Of a DNA stretch of 46,185 bases, positions 37,758-44,425 are shown piece by piece. The stretch comes from Candidatus Kuenenia stuttgartensis. GTDB lineage: Bacteria; Planctomycetota; Planctomycetia; Planctomycetales; Planctomycetaceae. The position numbers and the translations under genes were made by a program. The DNA lies in contig CAMAVB010000028.1 of NCBI GenBank assembly GCA_945861465.1, forward strand, positions 1 through 46,185, in the 5' to 3' direction. The notes beneath the pieces were generated by a model that did not search any database, was not told where the DNA came from, and saw nothing but the letters and a program-made list of their open reading frames with translations. Position 1 is the first letter of the stretch. The number at the start of each line of letters is the position of its first letter.

Positions 37758-38282
37758 TTAGTCTTCAAGCTCGGCATTTTCGTTTAACGGCGAGCCGCAG
37801 GTGTCGGCAAATCCTGACACCGAAGCTTGAAGTTGGCGTGCGAACTGGATCGCGCGGTTCAAATCTTTCGGATTCGGATGTTTTCGATTGATGCCACCCA
37901 TCAGCCACAATGGGCCAACGGTATCCCATCCTCGGCAGCAGAACTCGGAGACAACGTCGCAGCCTTGTTTGACAAGCCGCCTTCGCAGTGAGGCATGCTG
38001 AAACCACCGCAAAAATGGTAGCCCGGCTGTTGAAAAAATGAAGACCCGTCGTGGCCGCTGTTGCCACGAATCCACGAGTCTGCACAGAGACGCATCATGT
38101 CGCCCAAAATAGATTCCGGAACCCAGTCCCACAAGTTCGTAGTGATCCAGGTCAACGGCAGCCGCTTCAACAACAGAGAACAGATCCGCCGAAAGTTCTG
38201 CGGACAGCGATTCGGCGAGCTTACGGGTATTGCCATGAGGCACGGAAGCATACACAATTGCGACGGTAGGTTGAGAGGTCAT
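37758..38282 (-). CDS. Flavodoxin-like protein
   Basis: A 174-residue flavodoxin-family protein. The N-terminus TVAIVYASVPHGNTRKLAESLSAEL carries the phosphate-binding loop for FMN (T/S-x-x-G-N-T type). Then come DHYELVGLGSGIYFGRHDASL and RVFIFSTAGLPFLRWF, the flavin-flanking loops of the flavodoxin fold. A CxC-type CC pair (EFCCRGWDTVGP) follows. Such proteins transfer electrons or act as flavin-dependent reductases. The last 14 or so codons overlap a dispersed repeat at 37782-37822, so the C-terminus (DTCGSPLNENAELED) is partly repeat-encoded. Confidence 0.85.
   Translation of the reverse strand: MTSQPTVAIVYASVPHGNTRKLAESLSAELSADLFSVVEAAAVDLDHYELVGLGSGIYFGRHDASLCRLVDSWQQRPRRVFIFSTAGLPFLRWFQHASLRRRLVKQGCDVVSEFCCRGWDTVGPLWLMGGINRKHPNPKDLNRAIQFARQLQASVSGFADTCGSPLNENAELED
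37782..37822. repeat. GTTTAACGGCGAGCCG repeat overlapping a gene 3' end
   Basis: GTTTAACGGCGAGCCGCAGG starts at 37782 and is followed by a small hairpin (GGTGTC ... GACACC). The first 16 bases match both arms of the palindrome at 39733-39803. Here it lies within the end of the flavodoxin-like coding sequence. Confidence 0.75.
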
Positions 38283-38522
38283 TAAGATGTCCCTGCAATG
38301 CCGGATTCGATGTGGGCACCGGATTTTTGACTCCGTCTGAATATACGGGAGGACGAAACTCCCGCCAAGCCGAGTTTAAGAATTGTGGCTCGGCAAACGC
38401 CTCGCACACCTCGGATTCCAGCCCGAACTTGAACCGCCATTTAAATGAAGATCCGCAGCCGAACCCCGTGTTTTTCAATGAAAAGTTGTCATGAATCCTT
38501 GAAAACAAAATGCGATCTCTGG

Positions 38523-39242
38523 CTACGCATGGGTCGCATTGAGTAGTTCTTCACGCTTGCGAGCACGTTCGTCGGCCAGCAGCAGCGTGCGACACACGAT
38601 CAATCTTTCACCGGGAAAGTGTTCTTCGTCAGTGACCTCCGCCAGATCCTTTTCGTCGAACAGCGTCCGGTTGATCTTGCCCGCAGTCACCAGCGATCGG
38701 ATGCCTTCCGATGGCAGTTCCGAAATTCATTCGGGCCCGTCCACTTCGCGAGCTTGTTTTCAATGCGCGTCTGTCGCTCCAGCAGCCAGTCCATCGCGTC
38801 GTAAAGTTCATGCACATCGACTTCGCCACGCTGCAGTTCCTCGCCCAATGTATTCTGTGCCGTGTCCGAATGCATGCCGCCGGAACAACTCAGTTTCGAC
38901 CCCGGCGAAATAATCCGATCAGCGCTCATGGCCATCACCAGGCTTCGCTCACGACACGCACGTGCGCCGACGAACTGGTCAAGCCCGATATTCCGCATCG
39001 TGCCGAGCACCGCAGCGACATTCCCATGCGGCAGGCTTCGATGAATTGTCATCGTGCCGCCATCACCGACGAGCGGTTGTGATGTGGCCCTCCGATTCTT
39101 GATGACGGCGATCAGATCGTCCGGCAGGTCCGAGATATTGGCCACCGTCTCGTGCTTGACCTTGCCATCCTCGCGAAACGTCCGACGGAGGTACGTCGAA
39201 ACGTGGACCTTGCCTTTGTATGTCTTTTTGATTTCCGCAACA
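38523..39242 (-). pseudogene. IS1634-type transposase with internal deletion
   Basis: Remnant of an IS1634-family (DDE) transposase. The N-terminal region is intact and clear (IKKTYKGKVHVSTYLRRTFREDGKVKHETVANISDLPD, then TLGEELQRGEVDVHELYDAMDWLLERQTRIENKLAKW). At about 38735-38700 the sequence jumps, in another frame, to the family's later segment INRTLFDEKDLAEVTDEEHFPGERLIVCRTLLLADERARKREELLNATHA, ending with TAG at 38523. The catalytic block starting at the usual LYDLTSSYFEG is missing, and so is the C-terminus. No start codon fits the N-terminus. Not functional as a transposase. Confidence 0.8.
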
Positions 39243-39246
39243 TGAG

Positions 39247-39268
39247 TGTCGATTCCGGCCAGAAAGTG
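39247..39268 (+). repeat. IS-end-like motif, copy 2
   Basis: Identical over 22 bases to 25481-25502 (core TTCCGGCCAGAAAGTG), with a degenerate second unit ATTCCGGTCAGAATTG just after (39276-39291). It abuts the 5' side of the transposase remnant. Confidence 0.75.
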
Positions 39269-39459
39269 GCGCACTATTCCGGTCAGAATTGTAGCAGTCG
39301 GGTGGTTGCGGAGTGGAATTTTGGCGGGGCCAAAGTGAGGCTGACGCGAGTTCTGAGAGCGGCTCTGCTGATTTGATCCACGCGAAGGGGAGACCAGTTG
39401 TCCGGCACACGAGTTTTGTCGCGGCGTACCGTCGCTTGTGAATGGCCAGCGGCCATAGG

Positions 39460-39481
39460 TGTCAATTCCGGTCAGGGAGTG
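39460..39481 (+). repeat. IS-end-like motif, copy 3
   Basis: TGTCAATTCCGGTCAGGGAG plus TG, differing from copies 1 and 2 at four positions. Following bases resemble those after copy 1 (shared GTTTGACG/GCTTGACG and TCGATG). Confidence 0.7.
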
Positions 39482-39732
39482 AGTCAGGAATGCGCCGATG
39501 CTCTGTTTGACGCTCGATGTTGGTGATTCCATGGATGACGTCTGAATTTGGATGACTGGAAAACCAGGACCGTGCCCGCGTTCGCCCTCCACACTCGCCG
39601 CAGGTTGCCAATGGAAGTGCCCGCGAAACCTCTTCGCTCGGCGCCCCCGTACGTTCCAGTCAGGCCCAGACACGCCAATGGCGCATCGGAGACCGAAGTA
39701 AGCACTGGTGCATAAGTAAGTTGGCACAAATC

Positions 39733-39803
39733 GTTTAACGGCGAGCCGTAGGCGTAGGCGAATCCAGCGTGCTTCCGCCTTCGCCTACGGCTCGCCGTTA
39801 AAC
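39733..39803. repeat. 71-bp palindrome with 28-bp arms
   Basis: Arms 39733-39760 and 39776-39803 pair at 27 of 28 positions (arm begins GTTTAACGGCGAGCCGTAGG) around a 15-base loop. Same family as the half-element at 37782. Would form a very stable hairpin. No U-tract. Confidence 0.9.
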
Positions 39804-40048
39804 TGAAAAACTTCTGCACCAATGCTTCTCCCTTGGCAGGTTGCTTCCCAGCAGAGCCTGGCTCCGTTTCCTCCGGCAACGTCATTTCAACCCAGGACAG
39901 CCGTGAATGCAACCATTGGACATCGGAGTATGCCTAAAAAAATCCATCGTTGCGTTGGTGTCGATCGGCCATTTGTGTCCGGCGAACATGGTCACCAACC
40001 GGAATCGCCACATTCCCGAATGGCTCACCAGGCTCCGGAATACTGGCC

Positions 40049-40070
40049 CACTTTCTGGCCGGAACTGACA
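40049..40070 (-). repeat. IS-end-like motif, copy 4 (inverted)
   Basis: On the minus strand it reads TGTCAGTTCCGGCCAGAAAG plus TG, facing copy 3. The two ends begin with TGTCA and enclose 611 bp. Confidence 0.7.
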
Positions 40071-40201
40071 CACTGGCCCACCCGCGATGACAGAAATTGA
40101 AAGTGAGTGCGTCGGGACGGAGTTGAAGCGCCAAAGCCCGGAGGCGGGTGGGTTACAGCCACTTGAGCTCGCCAGTGCTCAGTCAACGCAATTGAAGACA
40201 G

Positions 40202-40276
40202 TGACGCGAGTGGGAGTCGAACCCACAGACCACGAAGGTTTGAGCTTCGCCGCTTTGCCGGATTGCGTACCGCGGC
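40202..40276 (-). tRNA. tRNA with CAA anticodon, short variable loop
   Basis: 75 nt on the minus strand. Acceptor arms GCCGCGG and TCGCGTC pair at 6 of 7 positions, the D arm has a 3-bp stem, the anticodon stem is CGAAG/CTTCG with loop CTCAAAC (anticodon CAA, Leu codon UUG), and the T arm GTGGG-TTCGACT-CCCAC is perfect. The discriminator is A. A leucine tRNA should have a long variable arm; here the variable region is only about 6 nt, so identity is uncertain. No CCA is encoded. Confidence 0.6.
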
Positions 40277-40289
40277 GTGTTTTGAAATG

Positions 40290-40364
40290 CGTCCCCGAGG
40301 GGATTTGAACGCCTGATCTCCACCTTGACAGGGTGGCGAGCACTCCGGGCTGCTCCGCGAGGAC
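40290..40364 (-). tRNA. tRNA-Asp(GTC)
   Basis: 75 nt on the minus strand. The acceptor stem (GTCCTCG with CGGGGAC) pairs at all 7 positions, D stem GAGC/GCTC, anticodon stem CCACC/GGTGG with loop CTGTCAA (anticodon GTC), T loop TTCAAAT with one mismatch in the T stem (AGGCG/CCCCT). Discriminator G as expected for Asp. It lies 13 nt from the CAA tRNA. Confidence 0.8.
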
Positions 40365-40375
40365 ATGTTGATGAA

Positions 40376-40479
40376 TAGCTCGAGTGGGATTCGAACCGGG
40401 CACCGATCAGCCGTAGACGGCTGGATTGGTCGAATCGCTGTGTCTGAAACAACGTGGTCTGCCAGTTGCCTACCGAGCC
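40376..40479 (-). tRNA. tRNA-Leu(CAG), class II
   Basis: About 104 nt on the minus strand. The acceptor GGCTCGG pairs with TCGAGCT (with G-U ends), anticodon stem GTTGT/ACAGC with loop TTCAGAC (anticodon CAG), and a long variable arm with stem CAGCCG/CGGCTG. The T loop is TTCGAAT but its stem (CCCGG/CCCAC) pairs poorly, so the gene may be degenerate. Discriminator A fits Leu. Confidence 0.65.
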
Positions 40480-40577
40480 GAGTAATTTGCGATTGTTGAA
40501 TGCCGATTTGCGATTGAATCTGCGCCCTGCCGACTAAGTGCATTCGAAAATCCAGAATCGAAAATCAGCCATCCCAA

Positions 40578-40650
40578 TAATCCCGGATGGACTCGAACCA
40601 TCGTCTTCTGGGTGTAAGCCCGGAGTCGTCGCCGCTGGACCACCGGATCT
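40578..40650 (-). tRNA. tRNA-Val(TAC), degenerate
   Basis: 73 nt on the minus strand. Acceptor AGATCCG with CGGGATT has one mismatch and two wobble pairs; the anticodon loop CTTACAC gives TAC (Val); the T arm GATGG-TTCGAGT-CCATC is perfect. The anticodon stem CCGGG/CCAGA has two mismatches, suggesting decay or post-transcriptional repair. Discriminator A fits Val. Confidence 0.6.
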
Positions 40651-41015
40651 GTTGCGAAATGCCTTTGCAATTGCATTTGGAAGTCTGACAAATAGAGATG
40701 TGCTGTCGTTCAAGATTGGAGTAAACCTGCGGCAACGCATGCAAACTGAAAAAGGACTGGCGGAGTAGTCGCAGCAATTGCGGTCGCGGTTTACGCCACC
40801 ACCTATGTCCGTCTCAGAAATCGTGGGATATCCGAGATGGCTCTCACTCATTCAACGGCGATGCTTTATGACTCGGTTGAGAATGTGGAAAAGTTCCACA
40901 ATCTCAGCACCCACCATTTTAGGTCACGAATCTTTCCTCCGCTCAATGCCGTTGACCGTTTAATGTTTGGCGGTGAAGCTCCAATTCGGGGAATCATGTT
41001 TGACCTTCAGTAAAG
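40651..41015. other. Spacer inside the tRNA array
   Basis: No further tRNA and no supported coding sequence. A small perfect hairpin GTGGAAAAGTTCCAC occurs at about 40888-40902. Nothing else stands out. Confidence 0.5.
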
Positions 41016-41109
41016 CGGAAGCCGTGGGACTCGAACCCACAACGGACATTTCGCCCGCACCTGCTTTCGAGGCAGGCTCCTCAACCAGACGCTGAACTCG
41101 CGGCCATCC
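41016..41109 (-). tRNA. tRNA-Ser(CGA), class II, imperfect
   Basis: About 94 nt on the minus strand. The anticodon stem CCTGC/GCAGG is perfect with loop CTCGAAA (anticodon CGA, Ser), followed by a long variable region (GCGGGCG...TGTCCG) and a perfect T arm GTGGG-TTCGAGT-CCCAC. The acceptor stem GGATGGC with GGCTTCC has two mismatches and the D arm is irregular. Discriminator G fits Ser. Confidence 0.65.
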
Positions 41110-41231
41110 GTAGGAGCGTCAATCGCGGCTCGCCGTTTGGAGATGAAACATGGGCGACCAAAGCGACCCAAAAACTCGGCCTCGAAATCACGACTCGCCC
41201 ACAAGGACGGCCAAAACTCAAATAAACGGTT

Positions 41232-41265
41232 CCTGCCACCGTTGGTCCCCTGCCACCGTTGGTCC
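41232..41265 (+). repeat. 17-bp tandem duplication
   Basis: CCTGCCACCGTTGGTCC occurs twice in direct succession (41232-41248, 41249-41265), followed by degenerate CCGTTTGTCC units. It lies between the tRNA array and the truncated maturase-like fragment. Confidence 0.85.
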
Positions 41266-41329
41266 CCCGTTTGTCCCTACCGTTTGTCCATTCCTTGCTG
41301 AGCAATTGCCCGAGCAGTGTCGCTGTGCG

Positions 41330-41797
41330 TCGTTACCCACCGAGGCCCACTGGGAATATGCCTGCCGAGGCGAAACGCACACCGAGTATTACACGGGCGA
41401 CGGGAACGCCGCACTGCATGGGGCCGGGTGGTATGACCAAAACTCCGGCATCACAACCCACTCCGTGAACGACGACAGCAAACGACGCAACAAAATCGAC
41501 CTGTCCGACATGCATGGCAACGTGTGGGAATGGTGTCTGGACCTCTGGGACGACGCTGCGTATCGCCGCCGCTGGGATGGAATCACGGTCGCGGAAACAT
41601 ACGAACTGGACGAGCAGCATGGCGACCGCTCCGAGTATCCGTCCCGGGTGTTGCGTGGCGGGCCGTCCGGGCTATCGGCCTACTGGTGCCGCTCGGCGTG
41701 TCGCACCAGGTTCAGGGCCAGTGATCGCTACTGGATCGGCGGCTTTCGTGTCTGTCTGGTTCGCAGCCCGCTTTCCAGCTCAGACAGCCCAGACTGA
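41330..41797 (+). pseudogene. 5'-truncated formylglycine-generating-enzyme-like (SUMF1) fragment
   Basis: The frame is open from 41150, but family similarity begins abruptly at about codon 41333 with LPTEAHWEYACRGETHTEYYTGD. It continues through DMHGNVWEWCLDLW, YPSRVLRGGPSGLSAYWCRSACRTRFRASDRYWIGGFRVCLV, the C-terminal core of the FGE/SUMF1 fold. The N-terminal half, including the first part of the metal and substrate site, is missing, and no start codon precedes the homology. The canonical RGGSW is RGGPS. This is a remnant or a mobile 3' fragment. An expressed fusion from an upstream start at 41150 is possible but unlikely. Confidence 0.75.
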
Positions 41798-42203
41798 GCC
41801 AGAACGGACGGCCTTGGAGCGGAGGGACGAAGCGATGGGGCCGGGAGTGACGGCGAAGCCAAAATTTTGAACCCCTCGTCCCTCGTCCTCGGGCTCTGCC
41901 CGGGGACGCACTGCCCCCGAGGCTCAGCCTCCTCTGACTTGAACCGTCCATTGACAAATGGCCTTCCCCCGGAACCACCCCGATGCCACGTTCCCGCTAC
42001 CGAAACCCCGTGCGACGCGGGTACGTGGATGAACCGGTTCACTGGAGGTAATCTAGTGCCAGAGTTTATGCGGGACAGGCGGGGTGTTGGAGATTTGTAG
42101 GGATTGGCGGTACGTGGTGGGGGAAAAGCGGTAGAGAGGAGGCGGGGCCTCAGGGGCAGTGCGTCCCCGGGCAGAGCCCGGGGACGAGAGTCGAAAGAGA
42201 CGA
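41798..42203. other. Intergenic region dominated by an inverted-repeat element
   Basis: Between the maturase fragment and the convergent epmB gene. It holds the 310-bp element at 41881-42190. The interior (41940-42136) has no coding signal. Confidence 0.7.
41881..42190. repeat. 310-bp element with about 53-bp inverted repeats
   Basis: Left arm 41881-41933 and right arm about 42137-42190 pair over about 47 of 53 positions, including a perfect 27-base run containing GGGCTCTGCCCGGGGACGCA. The arms contain a further palindrome CTCTGCCCGGGCAGAG-like core. No transposase. MITE-like. Confidence 0.85.
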
Positions 42204-43280
42204 TCACAGCGCCGTCTTATTGGGTTGTCCGGGGATTTCCTGGACAAATCGCGGTATTGCGTAGCCGGGCAGGCGAGCGGCGAGTTGTTGGATCAGGTGC
42301 AGCCCGAGTTCGCGATTAGCTTCGAAGTGGGCGGTCCCGGAGACGCGGTCCAACTGGTGCAGGTAATAAGGCATCACGCCCAGATTGATCAGTCGGCGAC
42401 ACAATGTTTCGAGGGCGTCGAGATTGTCGTTCACGCCCGCCAGCAGCACGGCCTGATTGAGTACGGGAATTCCGGATTGAACGAGTGTCCGCAGGGCGTG
42501 AAGGCAATCGCCCGCGAGTTCGTTCCCGTGATTCGCATGGACGACCATGATGGCCTGCGCTCGAATTCCGGTCAGCAACGCAATAAGTTCGGCAGTGACG
42601 CGCGATGGCAGGACGATCGGCAGTCGAGTATGGAATCGAATGCGTTCCACATGCGGAATCTGATCGATCGCGGAACACAGGGTCTGTAGTCGAGCGTCGT
42701 TCAGCATGAGCGGATCACCGCCGCTGAAGATGACTTCCGTGACCGACGAGTCCGCCGCAATCTCATCCAGCGCCGGTTGCCAGTCCTGCAGCCGTCGCGG
42801 TTCTTCGGCATATGGATAATCGCGTCGAAAACAGTAACGACAGTGAATCGCGCAGGCACTGGTCGCGATCAGCAGCACCCGTCCGGCATACTTCTGCAGC
42901 ATACCAGGCGTTCGTCGAGCGTCCAGATCGCCAACGGCATCGGGAACGAATCCCTCGACGACAAGGCTCTCCTGAGCCAGCGGCAGTACCTGACGCAGCA
43001 ACGGATCGTGGAGGTCTCCTGGCGTGATGCGGGAAAGAAAATTCTCCGGCACGAGAACCGGAAATCGTCGCAGCGTGTCCTGATCGGCGAGCTGAATCCC
43101 TGCGATTTGCAGCATTTGCTGAGTCTGTGGATCGTCAGGATTCAGCCCCAGCCGTCGCAGTAATTCCTCACCGCTGCGGACCGCTTGAGCCAATTCTCGC
43201 TGCCAGCCGGCGCGTTGGGACAGGTCGCAGACGCTGGAAACATCGCTATTTGCGAGGAAGGCGTCAGGAACAGACGACAT
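42204..43280 (-). CDS. epmB: EF-P (R)-beta-lysylation aminomutase EpmB (KamA family)
   Basis: A 358-residue radical-SAM, PLP-dependent lysine 2,3-aminomutase of the short EpmB type. It would convert L-alpha-lysine to beta-lysine for modification of elongation factor P. The 4Fe-4S motif CxxxCxxC is CAIHCRYC (C143, C147, C150). Other signatures are FSGGDPLML, RIRFHTRLPIVLP and YYLHQLDRVSGTAHF. The PLP lysine is probably K355 in the C-terminal PGQPNK. It is divergently transcribed from efp with about 145 bp between starts, a functional pairing. EpmA, the ligase, is not in the window. Confidence 0.94.
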   Translation of the reverse strand: MSSVPDAFLANSDVSSVCDLSQRAGWQRELAQAVRSGEELLRRLGLNPDDPQTQQMLQIAGIQLADQDTLRRFPVLVPENFLSRITPGDLHDPLLRQVLPLAQESLVVEGFVPDAVGDLDARRTPGMLQKYAGRVLLIATSACAIHCRYCFRRDYPYAEEPRRLQDWQPALDEIAADSSVTEVIFSGGDPLMLNDARLQTLCSAIDQIPHVERIRFHTRLPIVLPSRVTAELIALLTGIRAQAIMVVHANHGNELAGDCLHALRTLVQSGIPVLNQAVLLAGVNDNLDALETLCRRLINLGVMPYYLHQLDRVSGTAHFEANRELGLHLIQQLAARLPGYAIPRFVQEIPGQPNKTAL

Positions 43281-43424
43281 CTGGATTCACTCTGATTGGG
43301 GGATTTGCTACGTTTTGCCCGGTTTTGGCGTTCTCACGTGCCGCAGTATGTGGCGGATCGCCTTCGGTTGGCATTCGACCGAGTGATTTCCAGACAAGAT
43401 AACAGACTTCGAGAAGCAACTTCA

Positions 43425-43994
43425 ATGGGCAGCATTCAGGCCGGGGATTTCAAAAAGGGAATTAAAGTACAGATTGATAACGAGCCCTACGAAATGCTCG
43501 AATGCTTTTTCGTAAAGCCGGGCAAGGGGCAGGCTCTTTATCGCACCAAACTGCGAAATCTGTTGAGAGGATCGATGTACGAAAAAACCTACCGAAATGG
43601 TGATTCGCTGGAATCTGCCGACGTACATCGCAACGAAGGCGTGTATTCGTACCGCGACGGCGACAGCTATGTCTTTATGGACAACGCGACATTCGAACAG
43701 CACAGTCTGCCAGCGGCCATCGTCGCCGAAGACATGCGGTGGCTGATGGAAGGAGCCACAGTGGGCTTATTGTTCTGGAACGAGAAGCTGATCTCGATGA
43801 CCCCTCCGCAACACGTCGTTCTGACAGTGACGTACACGGAACCGGCCGCTCGCGGAAACACGGCAAACAACGTCACCAAGCCGGCAACCGTCGAAACCGG
43901 AGCCGAAATCCAGGTACCTGCGTTTATTAAAGAAGGCGACAAAGTGAAGATTGATACCGCATCCGGGCAATACCACGAACGGGTGCAGGGATGA
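43425..43994 (+). CDS. efp: Translation elongation factor P
   Basis: A 189-residue EF-P that binds between the P and E sites and relieves stalling at proline stretches. The start at 43425 (MGSIQAGDFKKG) is chosen by family alignment; the frame is open 43 codons further upstream. The modification site is K34 in KPGKGQA, the lysine recognised by EpmA/EpmB-type enzymes. Three OB-like domains are complete, ending with IKEGDKVKIDTASGQYHERV. The adjacent divergent epmB supports beta-lysylation in this organism. Confidence 0.97.
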   Translation: MGSIQAGDFKKGIKVQIDNEPYEMLECFFVKPGKGQALYRTKLRNLLRGSMYEKTYRNGDSLESADVHRNEGVYSYRDGDSYVFMDNATFEQHSLPAAIVAEDMRWLMEGATVGLLFWNEKLISMTPPQHVVLTVTYTEPAARGNTANNVTKPATVETGAEIQVPAFIKEGDKVKIDTASGQYHERVQG

Positions 43995-44425
43995 CTGGGC
44001 CAATGAGCCCTTTTTGGTCAGTGGAACTCAGATTTGAATACAATTCTGTTGTTCGTACTACGCCCTCACGAGGACTCGGCTGCGAGGACGGGCAAATGTG
44101 GCCGTCACGCTCCGCCGTGACGAGCCTTGAACAGGGCCACATGAATAGAGCCCCAACATTGATTGTCCTTCACCCCATGCTACGTTGCTGATAATGGTAC
44201 ACTGTCTCGGTTGATGAATATCGTTTGACAAATGCTCATCACGGCGGAGCGTGCCGCCTACTTTGGGATGCGGGCAAAGCCCGCGCTGCGAATTTGACGT
44301 CGGTTATAGAAAAATCTAAAAACACTACCCGCGAATGACGCAAATGAACACGGATATTTTGCTGAGTTCATTCGCGCTCTTCGCGGGCAAACACGCCTGG
44401 TCACTTTGAGAACAATCTGCAACTC
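43995..44425. other. Intergenic region with two inverted repeats
   Basis: No supported gene between efp and miaB. One inverted repeat has arms at about 44099-44125 and 44232-44258 (core CACGCTCCGCCGTGA, each arm also a hairpin). A second has arms at about 44328-44348 and 44368-44390 (CGCGAATGA with TTCATTCGCG). Both are consistent with palindromic dispersed elements. Confidence 0.65.
44099..44258. repeat. Inverted repeat, CACGCTCCGCCGTGA core
   Basis: Arms 44099-44125 and 44232-44258 pair over roughly 22 of 27 positions, with 15 consecutive matching bases. It lies 105 bp after the efp stop. Confidence 0.75.

Larger units (their letters stand above)
39243..40201. other. Decayed mobile-element DNA, no intact gene
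   Basis: Open frames here (a minus-strand one running to 39727, another at 39484-39912) lack recognisable domains. The region contains IS-end-like motifs at 39247-39268, 39460-39481 and 40049-40070, and a 71-bp palindrome at 39733-39803. The segment 39460-40070 is bounded by inverted copies of the motif, so it may itself be a small non-autonomous element. Confidence 0.6.

Noticed and set aside
38687-39727. Single 346-residue protein on the minus strand
   Set aside because: Only the middle part matches a transposase. The first 160 or so residues are translated IS-end repeats and low-complexity sequence, and the end is out of frame with the true transposase continuation.
39484-39912. 142-residue minus-strand protein
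   Set aside because: Spans the 39733-39803 palindrome and IS-end-related DNA; composition and lack of any domain argue against a gene.
41330-41797. Diversity-generating retroelement target (FGE-like variable protein)
   Set aside because: The fold type is right for such targets, but there is no reverse transcriptase, no accessory gene and no template repeat in the window.
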